A stretch of DNA of 10,250 nt from positions 1 through 10,250 of the forward strand of contig CAMAGQ010000051.1 in the NCBI GenBank assembly GCA_945833895.1, in the 5' to 3' direction. Below the pieces are notes generated by a model. It was not told where the DNA came from, did no database searches, and worked only from the letters and a program-made list of their open reading frames with translations. Numbering within the stretch: position 1 is the first letter of the stretch; every line of letters begins with the position of its first letter. The position numbers and the translations under genes are program-made. The DNA is from an uncultured bacterium. Its GTDB lineage: Bacteria; Cyanobacteriota; Vampirovibrionia; Gastranaerophilales; Gastranaerophilaceae. Below, one piece after another: positions 1-6,663 of the stretch.

Positions 1-50
1 ATAATCTAATTCTTATAAAAATAAGTTTGTTTGGGGTAAGAAGATAGAGA

Positions 51-90
51 AAAAGAGGTTTTTGAAGTATTCAAGGCCTCTTTTAATTTT
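51..90 (+). terminator. Intrinsic terminator of a gene to the left of the window
   Basis: The outer stem AAAAGAGG (51-58) pairs with CCTCTTTT (77-84). The inner stem TTGAA (62-66) pairs with TTCAA (70-74) around a GTA loop, and two possible G-T wobbles join the two parts, leaving one bulged base. The 3' arm runs into TTTTAATTTT, as expected for a plus-strand intrinsic terminator. The 5' side is A-rich, so the hairpin could also work on the minus strand. The gene it serves would lie outside the window. Confidence 0.65.
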
Positions 91-117
91 ACACATAATT
101 TATACGATTATTATAAA
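88..117 (+). promoter_or_regulatory. Possible sigma70 promoter for the response regulator
   Basis: TTTACA (88-93) resembles a -35 box and TATAAA (112-117) a -10 box, with an 18-base spacer. Transcription would start near 124, just after the upstream terminator and before the structured leader. In DNA this AT-rich such matches arise easily by chance, so this is a candidate only. Confidence 0.35.
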
Positions 118-167
118 AAAAATCAAATAAAGGATGTACGTTAAATGTATTATCCGAAAGTTTAAGT

Positions 168-215
168 AAAAAAAAATCAACCATGCGGCGAAAGCATGAT
201 GTAGAGCATGGTTGA
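168..215 (-). terminator. Strong intrinsic terminator on the minus strand, source gene unknown
   Basis: TCAACCATGC (177-186) is a perfect 10-base inverted repeat with GCATGGTTGA (206-215), around a 19-base loop. On the minus strand the hairpin is followed directly by nine T (the A-run at 168-176), the classic form of a rho-independent terminator. Read on the plus strand the hairpin is followed by GATATTTTCT, a poor terminator tail. No minus-strand protein gene is visible to its right, because the regulator from 359 is on the plus strand. It may therefore end a small non-coding or antisense RNA, or it may act as a leader structure in the plus-strand mRNA. Confidence 0.6.
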
Positions 216-230
216 GATATTTTCTCAATC
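210..230 (+). other. Leader hairpin that competes with the preceding stem
   Basis: GGTTGAGA (210-217) can pair with TCTCAATC (223-230) around a 5-base loop, including one G-T wobble. It shares bases 210-215 with the 3' arm of the 177-215 hairpin, so the two cannot form together. CATGC (182-186) can also pair with the nearer GCATG (194-198), and a second TCAACC (251-256) is another possible partner for GGTTGA (210-215). Such sets of exclusive pairings are typical of attenuators and riboswitches, but I recognise no known riboswitch class here. Confidence 0.4.
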
Positions 231-358
231 TTTAGGTTTAGATAAATCCTTCAACCTTAGAAATTTAATTAATCAATCACTGCATGGATTTAAAAACCCT
301 ACAAAAAGATTAGTATATAAAGTGTAGAGAGCAAATAAATTTTTCGGGAGATTAAAAA

Positions 359-1075
359 ATGAGAGATTTTAACAGAAAACTAAGACTTGTATTGATAGAT
401 GATAACGCTAACCACTTGAGAGGTATCAAAGAACTGATTACACTTGAAAGTTGTTATGAGGTAGTCGGTTCAACAACCAGTGCTAACCTCGGAATTAATC
501 TTGTAAAAAAACATCGTCCCGATATCGTTTTGATGGACATCAATATGCCTGAAAAAGACGGACTTCAAACTATTCAAGCAATCAACAAATTAAATCTCTC
601 AACTAAGATTGTTGTTTTAAGCGGTTATGATGATTCTGAATTGATTTACAGAGCAATGAAATTAGGTGCAAAAGGTTACGTTCTGAAAACTATGGCTTCC
701 GTTAAATTGATTAATGCAATTGAAGAAGTTGCAATGGGTAAAATCTATCTTCCTGCCGTATTATCGACAAGATTCTTTGAATTTTTCCAATCATTTGCAA
801 AAGAAGAAGAAAAGATAATGGAATCAGAAAACTTACTCAACAGCCTGACATCAAGAGAAGTTGAAGTTCTTGAATTATTAACCGAAGGTATTAACTACAA
901 GAGTATTGCAGGAAAACTGATTATATCAGAAACTACAGTTAAGACTCACGTTAACAACATTTTCCAAAAACTACAGGTTAATGACAGAACGAATGCTGTA
1001 TTATATGCGTTAACTCACGGATTTAAACAGAAAAACACATTGAATGTTAAAAAATCTGCTATGATGTCCGTTTAA
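359..1075 (+). CDS. NarL/LuxR-family two-component response regulator
   Basis: This is a cytoplasmic DNA-binding response regulator of 238 residues, the usual length for the NarL/FixJ type. The receiver domain spans about residues 8-125. Its acidic pocket is Asp14/Asp15, the likely phosphorylated residue is Asp60 (Leu-Met-Asp-Ile-Asn-Met-Pro), Ser88 is the switch residue and Lys110 the conserved lysine. After a charged linker (about 140-160), a LuxR-type helix-turn-helix covers about 162-220, beginning Leu-Thr-Ser-Arg-Glu and including the recognition helix Glu-Thr-Thr-Val-Lys-Thr-His. The ATG follows a GGGAG ribosome binding site at 346-350. The downstream kinase gene is its likely partner, although a terminator lies between them. 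The C-terminal tail after residue 222 is short and basic. Target genes cannot be read from the sequence. The family call is very secure. Confidence 0.95.
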   Translation: MRDFNRKLRLVLIDDNANHLRGIKELITLESCYEVVGSTTSANLGINLVKKHRPDIVLMDINMPEKDGLQTIQAINKLNLSTKIVVLSGYDDSELIYRAMKLGAKGYVLKTMASVKLINAIEEVAMGKIYLPAVLSTRFFEFFQSFAKEEEKIMESENLLNSLTSREVEVLELLTEGINYKSIAGKLIISETTVKTHVNNIFQKLQVNDRTNAVLYALTHGFKQKNTLNVKKSAMMSV

Positions 1076-1090
1076 TAGAAATAACAAAGT

Positions 1091-1096
1091 TATAAT
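1091..1096 (+). promoter_or_regulatory. Possible -10 box for independent kinase transcription
   Basis: A perfect TATAAT lies just before the intergenic terminator hairpin. No good -35 box is seen at 16-18 bases upstream. If it is used, RNA would begin near 1103, inside the 5' arm of the hairpin, so the terminator could not fold in that transcript and the kinase would be expressed. This is inference from one hexamer. Confidence 0.2.
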
Positions 1097-1097
1097 G

Positions 1098-1135
1098 AAG
1101 GGTTCGTTGAATAAAACACCGAACCCTTTATTTTT
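1098..1135 (+). terminator. Intrinsic terminator between regulator and kinase genes
   Basis: AAGGGTTCG (1098-1106) pairs perfectly with CGAACCCTT (1120-1128) around a 13-base loop, followed by a T-rich tail (TTTATTTTT, 1127-1135). It sits 22 bases after the regulator stop codon. It should end or reduce the regulator transcript, so the kinase would be made by read-through or from its own promoter. It also overlaps the ATG at 1095, which argues against that codon as the kinase start. Confidence 0.75.
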
Positions 1136-1144
1136 GAATAAGAT

Positions 1145-1150
1145 AAGAGG
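1145..1150 (+). promoter_or_regulatory. Ribosome binding site that sets the kinase start at 1155
   Basis: AAGAGG lies 4 bases before the ATG at 1155. The alternative in-frame ATG at 1095 has no Shine-Dalgarno sequence and is buried against the terminator hairpin. The 20 residues it would add (1095-1154) resemble no domain. Confidence 0.65.
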
Positions 1151-1154
1151 CAAA

Positions 1155-1826
1155 ATGAACAAACAAGAAACTATTCCTGATATGTCAGTCCAAATAAGAT
1201 GCGTATCTCACGAAATCAGAAACCATTTATCAGTATGTGATATGTACGCTCAAATTATTCGAAAAAACCTTATTAAATCAGGAATTGAAAACCCGTCAAT
1301 CGAAAACGCAATTGATTGTATTCAACAATCCGTAAAAATCATAGAGTCAAACTTACTTGATTTAAAATCGCTTAACAGAAACGAACCCCATATCGTTGAT
1401 TTTGAGCGGATTATAAACCGCGGAGTTGAATTATCAAGGGCGTACATCATTGATAAAGAGATTGATATGGAACTTTTTACAAAAAATACCGCAAAAATCA
1501 ACATTGATGAAAATCGTTTTCTTGCCGTCATTGTTAACATCATAAAAAACGCGATTGAAGCAATTCAACTAAAAGGGAAAATAGAAATCCTTGCCGAAAT
1601 CAAAAATTCCAAAGGAATTATACGAATTTCTAACGACGGGAAATGTATTCCGAAGGAAAAACAAAGCCGATTATTTAATCAAGGCTACACAACAAAAGAA
1701 ACAGGATGCGGACTTGGTTTATGGCTTTGCAAAAAATATCTTGAAGAGCAAAACGCAACATTAACCCTTCTGCGTTCAACAAAAAAACAAACAACCTTTG
1801 AAATTACCGTGCCAATCGTCGAATAA
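1155..1826 (+). CDS. Small soluble two-component sensor histidine kinase, no sensor domain
   Basis: With the start at 1155 the protein has 223 residues and consists almost only of a kinase core. A HisKA-like dimerisation helix carries the phosphorylated His19 in the H-box Ser-His-Glu-Ile-Arg-Asn. A HATPase_c domain covers about 85-222, with N-box Asn132 (Lys-Asn-Ala-Ile-Glu), an F-box near 173-181 (Leu-Phe-Asn-Gln-Gly) and G2 box Gly-Cys-Gly-Leu-Gly-Leu (184-189). There is no signal peptide, membrane segment, PAS or GAF domain, so any signal must come from a partner protein or from the dimerisation helix. The G1 box reads Asn-Asp-Gly-Lys-Cys (160-164) in place of the usual Asp-x-Gly-x-Gly, a variation also found in some working kinases. 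Its place after the response regulator suggests that it phosphorylates or dephosphorylates it. The longer reading from 1095 (243 residues) is less likely because of the terminator there. Confidence 0.85.
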   Translation: MNKQETIPDMSVQIRCVSHEIRNHLSVCDMYAQIIRKNLIKSGIENPSIENAIDCIQQSVKIIESNLLDLKSLNRNEPHIVDFERIINRGVELSRAYIIDKEIDMELFTKNTAKINIDENRFLAVIVNIIKNAIEAIQLKGKIEILAEIKNSKGIIRISNDGKCIPKEKQSRLFNQGYTTKETGCGLGLWLCKKYLEEQNATLTLLRSTKKQTTFEITVPIVE

Positions 1827-1883
1827 ATTAACTTTACGGAATAAAATAAGATTGTTTTAAGATGCCGTTTGCTTAATATTTCT

Positions 1884-1889
1884 TATAAT
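1884..1889 (+). promoter_or_regulatory. Possible -10 box of the surface glycan operon
   Basis: TATAAT stands in the 119-base gap between the kinase and the glycan cluster, followed by a run of five C. Transcription would start near 1896, giving a leader of about 50 bases. No convincing -35 box lies 16-18 bases upstream. A second TATAAT at 1916-1921 is less well placed. Confidence 0.35.
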
Positions 1890-1945
1890 ACCCCCGAAAA
1901 TTCCTCCATTTTATTTATAATAAACAAAAAGAAGGGATAGCAAGG

Positions 1946-3772
1946 ATGAACGGTAATATAAACGATTTTCCTGTTGATATTGTTTACTTATGGTGTAATT
2001 CAAACGATTTAAACTGGAAAAACAAAAAAAATCTTGAACTTCAAAAATATAATATCGCTCTTGAAAACGACGCAATTAATGAGTGCCGTTTTATCAATAA
2101 TGACGAGTTAAAGTATTCCTTACGATCGCTTGAAAAATTCGCACCGTGGATTAACAATATATTTATTGTGACGGACAATCAAATCCCTGATTGGCTCGAC
2201 ACTTCAAACACTAAAATCCGCATCATAGACCATTCGCAGATTTTGCCAAAAGATGCTTTGCCAACATTTAACGCAAGTGCCATTGAAACTGCTATTCATA
2301 AAATTCCGAATTTATCCGAGCATTTTCTGTTCGCAAATGACGATATGTTTTTCGGAAATCCCGTTGAAAAAAGTTTTTTCTATGACACAAACGCTCTGCC
2401 GATTTTCAGGTTTTCAAAACGTCATATCGTAAAAAAGAAATACAACGGATTATACGGGTTTATGATTTCTACCGCTTATAATCTGGTTACGCAAAACATC
2501 GGAAAAACTTTCACCCATTTTCCGCACCATAACATTGATGCGTATAAAAAAAGCACAATTGAAGAATGCGAAAAGGATTTTCAAGAGGGATTTAGAAAGA
2601 CCGCAACGCAAAAATTCAGGCAAAAAGATTGTATTCAGCGTTCAATTCTAGAGTTTTACGCCATCGCAAAAGGTCAAGGTTCTGCACGAGTTTCTGATGA
2701 TATGACACAGAAATTAAAATCAATACTAACTCACAAACCGCTTGCCTCTTTGCAAATAGTATTAAAAAAAAGCAAATTGAAACTGATTGAAAAATATAAC
2801 CCTTCTCTATTTTGCATAAATGATTGCGTAAAAACAACAGATTCAGACAGGATAGCAATGCGGATTTTCCTTGAAAAGAAATTTCCTAATCCGTCCGGTT
2901 TTGAGAAAAAATCACCAAAAACTGCCGATATTGCGGTTTGTTACCACAAACAGTTTGACAAAATTGAAAATGAAATACTAAAACCTATTCAAGTCGGAGC
3001 GGATTGTGCAAGTTGCGATTTGGGAATTTTGAAAGACAATACGGGCGATAACATTTCAGGTAAAAACAAAAACTATTCTGAATTAACCGCACTATACTGG
3101 ATATGGAAAAACTCCGATGCGGATTTTAAAGGACTGGTTCACTACAGAAGATTTTTTGATTTAAGCAGCGGTACAACAAGATGGATAAACAAAATTCCTA
3201 ATGATTATACCGAACGTTTTTGCCTGACAAAAACCTTTTTAGAACATCTTTTCCGTAATTATGATATAATTTTACCTATAAGGAGGGTTATTTCAAAATA
3301 CAAATCCAATTATGAGCAATATTTGCACAAACACGTTATCTCTGACTTAGACAGGGTTCTGGAGATTATAAAGGAAAAATATCCGCAAATGTACGATACT
3401 GCGGTTTATACCTTAAAAAACACCAAAGAAACATATTTATACAATATGCTGATTACGAACAAAGAAAATTTCAACGATTACGCAAAATGGCTGTTTGATA
3501 TTCTTTTCACTTTAGAAAAAGATATTCAGCAGGATGTTGAAACCAGAAACGATTACCAAAAACGTGTTTACGGATTTTTATCGGAAAGATTGTTTACAAT
3601 TTATGTAAGGTATTTGCAATCACAAGGAAGCAAAACTCTTGAACTGCCTGTCATATATTGCGAAACGAACCCTAAAAGATTTAGAATTTTCAAATTAAGA
3701 AAATCAATATATAAAATTTTGGTAAAATTTGGAATAAGACGACCACACTGGGAAGAACAATATGGTGTATAA
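1946..3772 (+). CDS. Two-domain glycan transferase: Stealth sugar-phosphotransferase fused to DUF4422
   Basis: This is a 608-residue cytoplasmic protein with two domains. The first half has all four conserved regions of the Stealth family, which transfers sugar phosphates in capsule and cell-wall polysaccharide synthesis and includes the animal GlcNAc-1-phosphotransferase. CR1 is about 9-29 (Asp-Ile-Val-Tyr-Leu-Trp). CR2 is about 47-150 (Asn-Asp-Glu-Leu-Lys-Tyr-Ser-Leu-Arg-Ser and Asn-Asp-Asp-Met-Phe-Phe-Gly). CR3 starts near His191. CR4 is about 289-321 (Cys-Ile-Asn-Asp and Asn-Pro-Ser-Gly-Phe-Glu-Lys). From about 327 to 575 it matches DUF4422, a domain of glycosyltransferases, with Tyr-Ser-Glu-Leu-Thr-Ala-Leu-Tyr-Trp-Ile-Trp-Lys (377-388) and Gly-Leu-Val-His-Tyr-Arg-Arg-Phe-Phe (396-404). 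The C-terminus is basic with no membrane helix. GAAGGG (1931-1936) is the ribosome binding site. It leads a cluster with galE and an ABC exporter, so it probably builds a surface polysaccharide or glycolipid. Donor and acceptor are unknown. Confidence 0.88.
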   Translation: MNGNINDFPVDIVYLWCNSNDLNWKNKKNLELQKYNIALENDAINECRFINNDELKYSLRSLEKFAPWINNIFIVTDNQIPDWLDTSNTKIRIIDHSQILPKDALPTFNASAIETAIHKIPNLSEHFLFANDDMFFGNPVEKSFFYDTNALPIFRFSKRHIVKKKYNGLYGFMISTAYNLVTQNIGKTFTHFPHHNIDAYKKSTIEECEKDFQEGFRKTATQKFRQKDCIQRSILEFYAIAKGQGSARVSDDMTQKLKSILTHKPLASLQIVLKKSKLKLIEKYNPSLFCINDCVKTTDSDRIAMRIFLEKKFPNPSGFEKKSPKTADIAVCYHKQFDKIENEILKPIQVGADCASCDLGILKDNTGDNISGKNKNYSELTALYWIWKNSDADFKGLVHYRRFFDLSSGTTRWINKIPNDYTERFCLTKTFLEHLFRNYDIILPIRRVISKYKSNYEQYLHKHVISDLDRVLEIIKEKYPQMYDTAVYTLKNTKETYLYNMLITNKENFNDYAKWLFDILFTLEKDIQQDVETRNDYQKRVYGFLSERLFTIYVRYLQSQGSKTLELPVIYCETNPKRFRIFKLRKSIYKILVKFGIRRPHWEEQYGV

Positions 3773-3804
3773 TAAAGTAATAGCGAAGGAAGGAAATTAG
3801 AGAA

Positions 3805-4827
3805 ATGAACATATTAGTAACGGGCGGAGCGGGTTATATCGGAAGCCACAACGTAATAGCACTACTTGAAGCAGGCTACAACGTTATTATTTTCGATAAT
3901 CTTGAACTCGGACATATCGAAACCGTTAATACTTTAAAAAGCCTTAACACAAAAGGTTCTGTCATAGATTTTATTGAAGGAAATTTGTTGTTACTGCAAG
4001 ATGTTGAATCTGTATTTTCAAAACATCACATTGATGCAATAATACATTTTGCCGCATATTCTCAAGTCGCAGAATCCGTAAAAGAACCTCTAAAATACTA
4101 TTACAACAACGTTCTTGGAACTATGAACCTTTTAAGTACAGCAATAGATTACGACGTTAAAAAGATAGTATTTTCAAGTACCGCAGCAACTTACGGCGAG
4201 CCTGTTTATACACCTATTGATGAAAAACATCCGCAAAACCCTATCAATACTTACGGAAGAACCAAACTTATGATAGAAAACATAATGGATGATTACGATA
4301 AAGCATACGGCATAAAATCTGTTCGCCTAAGATATTTCAATGTAGCAGGAGCAGACAGCCAAAACCGTGTAGGAGAATGGCATAACCCTGAAACCCACTT
4401 AATTCCGAATATCTTAAAATCAACCTTCAACAACGGAAAAGTTTTCCAAATGTTTGGAACAGATTACGACACAAAAGACGGAACTTGCGTAAGGGATTAC
4501 ATTAATGTTGAAGACTTGGCACAAGCACACCTTCTTGCCTTGAAATATTTGCTAAACGGTGGTGAAACAAATTATTTCAACCTCGGAACAAACGAAGGCA
4601 GCAGCGTAAAAGAAGTTTTTGATGTATGCGAAAAAGTTACGGGAAAGAAAATTCCCGTAGAACGCAAACCTCGCCGTGCGGGAGACCCTGCAACACTTAT
4701 TGCCGATAACAAAAAAGCAAAAGAAGTTCTTGGCTGGACACCGAAAAAAACACTTCAAGACAGTATAAAAACCGCATACGCTTGGGAAGTTGAACTATCA
4801 AAGAGATTATCAAATCAGGTAAAATAA
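3805..4827 (+). CDS. galE: UDP-glucose 4-epimerase
   Basis: This NAD-dependent cytoplasmic enzyme interconverts UDP-glucose and UDP-galactose (some members also act on the N-acetyl forms) and so supplies galactose units for surface glycans. At 340 residues it has the normal length. It is an extended short-chain dehydrogenase: an N-terminal Rossmann fold with Thr-Gly-Gly-Ala-Gly-Tyr-Ile-Gly (6-13), Asp31-Asn32 after the second strand, and His81-Phe-Ala-Ala. The catalytic set is Ser124/Ser125/Thr126 with Tyr150 and Lys154 (Tyr-Gly-Arg-Thr-Lys). The substrate-side motifs are Arg-Tyr-Phe-Asn-Val-Ala-Gly-Ala (176-183) and Asp-Gly-Thr-Cys-Val-Arg-Asp-Tyr-Ile (225-233). A GGAAGGA ribosome binding site (3788-3793) precedes the ATG. 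It lies 32 bases after the transferase gene, and its stop overlaps the next gene's ATG by one base, which fits one operon. Some close relatives act on other UDP-sugars, so the exact substrate is not certain. Confidence 0.95.
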   Translation: MNILVTGGAGYIGSHNVIALLEAGYNVIIFDNLELGHIETVNTLKSLNTKGSVIDFIEGNLLLLQDVESVFSKHHIDAIIHFAAYSQVAESVKEPLKYYYNNVLGTMNLLSTAIDYDVKKIVFSSTAATYGEPVYTPIDEKHPQNPINTYGRTKLMIENIMDDYDKAYGIKSVRLRYFNVAGADSQNRVGEWHNPETHLIPNILKSTFNNGKVFQMFGTDYDTKDGTCVRDYINVEDLAQAHLLALKYLLNGGETNYFNLGTNEGSSVKEVFDVCEKVTGKKIPVERKPRRAGDPATLIADNKKAKEVLGWTPKKTLQDSIKTAYAWEVELSKRLSNQVK

Positions 4828-6611
4828 TGAAGATTACAGAATTTATAATTAAAAAATTTGATAAAGACGGATTGATGCAAAATTATGCAAAAGTTTTGCC
4901 GTATTTCAGAAAATATTGGTTCAGAACAGTGCTTGCACTGGGTTTAGCAATACCAATAGGCTCACTGGATGCAGTAGTAGCATTGTCATTAAAACCGTAT
5001 ATGGATATTGTAATGGTTGAAAAAACCTTCCATTCGCCATGGTACATTCCGCTGTTGATTATTGCTTTTACTTCAACTCAAGGGATGTTAAACTACCTTT
5101 CAACATATATGAATGCGTGGGTTGCCGGAAAAGTTACAAACGATTTCAAGCGAACTTTATACAATAAATTAATGCACAAGGACGCTTCGTTTTTCGATTC
5201 CAGAACATCAGGCGACATCTTGAGATGGTTCAATAACGACGTAAACTCTGCATGCGGAAACCTTTTAAACAACATGAAAACAGGAATTTCCAGAATATTT
5301 TCATCACTTTCGCTTGTTCTGGTACTTTTATATAACTCCTGGCAGTTGGCGATAATTGCCATAATTGTACTGATTTGTGCTGTTATTCCGTTGACAAAAA
5401 TGAGAGCCTTGATTAAATCAATTACCGACAAATCAGAATCCGCGGGCGGTAGAGTAATTACCGCATACAACGAGGCTTTTGCGGGTAACAAAGTTGTTAC
5501 GGCATACAATTTGTACAACCACCAAAATTCTGCGTTCAATAAAAATTTGGAAACCGTTTTCGGTCTGAATATGAAAATCACTCAAAAAACAGGCTGGCTT
5601 TCACCAATGATGCACATTGTTGTATCAATCGGAATTGCGGCGGTTATCGGATTAGGCAGTTATATGATTGTCAAAGGGCAAATCACAAGCGGTAACTTCG
5701 TTTCGTTTATTACCGCACTAATTATGCTTTATACCCCGATTAAACTTTTGGGCAACAACGCTAAAAACATGCAAAACGCACTTCTTGCACTTGAAAGAGT
5801 AATCAAACAACTTGATGCAGTACCTAAAATTAAAAACAAGCCAGATGCGGTGAAATTAGCAGGATTACAAAACACCATTGAATTTAAAAACGTAAATTTT
5901 GAATACAAAAAGAATAAACCTGTATTGAAAAATATTAATTTCACAGTACAAAAAGGTGAAACCTTCGCACTTGTCGGAAATTCCGGCGGTGGGAAAAGTA
6001 CAATAGTCAACCTTATTCCAAGATTTTACGACGTAAAATCAGGCGGAATTTTGATTGACGGCACAGACGTTAGAGATTTCACTCTGGAATCTTTGCGTGA
6101 TAATATTTCCGTCGTATTTCAGGATAATTTCTTATTCTCGGGAACAATCAGACAAAATATTATGATTGGAAACCTTAATGCAACTGAAGAAGAGTTACAA
6201 GCGGCGATAAAAGAGTCTTACCTTGACGGATTTGTCCAAAGCCTTGAAAAAGGACTTGATACAAATATCGGAGAACGAGGGGTTCGATTGTCGGGCGGTC
6301 AACGTCAGCGTATAGGAATAGCACGGGCATTCTTGAAAAACGCACCTATTTTAATACTTGATGAAGCAACCAGTGCTCTTGATAACGAGGCTGAAAAAAT
6401 TGTTCAACAGGCAATAGAAAACCTAATGAAAGACAGAACTGTATTTGTTATCGCTCACAGATTGACTACGGTAAGAAATGCAAACAGAATTGCGGTTATC
6501 AAAAACGGCGAACTTGTCGAAATAGGAAACCACGACGAACTTATACAGATTAAAAACGGTGTATATAAACACCTTTACGATTCTCAATTTGCAAAAGCAT
6601 CGGAAGCATAA
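4827..6611 (+). CDS. MsbA-like ABC exporter, fused membrane and ATPase domains
   Basis: This 594-residue inner-membrane half-transporter should work as a homodimer. The membrane domain has about six helices (near 34-58, 72-92, 153-170, 172-190, 262-282 and 286-305). The ATPase domain covers about 350-590: Walker A Gly-Asn-Ser-Gly-Gly-Gly-Lys-Ser-Thr (384-392), Q-loop Gln432, signature Leu-Ser-Gly-Gly-Gln (488-492), Walker B with Glu513, D-loop Ser-Ala-Leu-Asp (516-519) and switch His544. All catalytic residues are present. It belongs to the MsbA/lipid-exporter branch of ABC type I exporters, which flip lipid A, lipid-linked sugars, or sometimes peptides and drugs. The ATG shares one base with the galE stop, with a weak AGG (4817-4819) ahead of it, so translation is probably coupled to galE. 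The company of galE and a sugar transferase favours a glycolipid or lipid-linked saccharide as cargo. I give no symbol because cargo cannot be told from sequence. Confidence 0.9.
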   Translation: MKITEFIIKKFDKDGLMQNYAKVLPYFRKYWFRTVLALGLAIPIGSLDAVVALSLKPYMDIVMVEKTFHSPWYIPLLIIAFTSTQGMLNYLSTYMNAWVAGKVTNDFKRTLYNKLMHKDASFFDSRTSGDILRWFNNDVNSACGNLLNNMKTGISRIFSSLSLVLVLLYNSWQLAIIAIIVLICAVIPLTKMRALIKSITDKSESAGGRVITAYNEAFAGNKVVTAYNLYNHQNSAFNKNLETVFGLNMKITQKTGWLSPMMHIVVSIGIAAVIGLGSYMIVKGQITSGNFVSFITALIMLYTPIKLLGNNAKNMQNALLALERVIKQLDAVPKIKNKPDAVKLAGLQNTIEFKNVNFEYKKNKPVLKNINFTVQKGETFALVGNSGGGKSTIVNLIPRFYDVKSGGILIDGTDVRDFTLESLRDNISVVFQDNFLFSGTIRQNIMIGNLNATEEELQAAIKESYLDGFVQSLEKGLDTNIGERGVRLSGGQRQRIGIARAFLKNAPILILDEATSALDNEAEKIVQQAIENLMKDRTVFVIAHRLTTVRNANRIAVIKNGELVEIGNHDELIQIKNGVYKHLYDSQFAKASEA

Positions 6612-6663
6612 AAGAGCAAATAACAAACAAAAAATTACTCCGTTTTATTAATGCAAAATTTTG

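Larger units (their letters stand above)
1..358. other. Non-coding region with RNA structures upstream of the response regulator
   Basis: No ORF with a credible ribosome binding site is visible here on either strand. The region holds a terminator hairpin (51-90), a possible sigma70 promoter (88-117), and a structured stretch (168-230) whose segments can pair in alternative ways. An AT-rich run (about 260-345) then leads to a GGGAG ribosome binding site at 346-350. If transcription starts near 124, the regulator mRNA has a leader of about 235 bases, long for an ordinary gene and consistent with RNA-level control. A later promoter near TATAAA (316-321) would give a leader of only about 30 bases, but no -35 box is visible for it. 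Confidence 0.6.

Noticed and set aside
134..169. Possible 11-residue leader peptide just before the hairpins on the plus strand
   Set aside because: The only Shine-Dalgarno-like bases (AAAGG) touch the ATG, the peptide has no run of a regulatory amino acid, and short ORFs like this are expected by chance.
1095..1154. Longer kinase start giving 20 extra N-terminal residues
   Set aside because: The ATG has no ribosome binding site and lies at the foot of an intrinsic terminator; the downstream ATG at 1155 has AAGAGG.
1836..1872. Weak hairpin after the kinase gene (ACGG with CCGT, AAAA with TTTT)
   Set aside because: The stem is short and interrupted, with no real T-tail; too weak to call a terminator.
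3768..3773. TATAAT at the end of the transferase gene as a galE promoter
   Set aside because: No -35 box lies at a suitable distance, and the 32-base spacing fits a shared transcript.
5093..5581. 162-codon open frame on the minus strand inside the exporter gene
   Set aside because: It lies wholly within a clearly functional ABC exporter on the other strand and resembles no protein family; a shadow frame.
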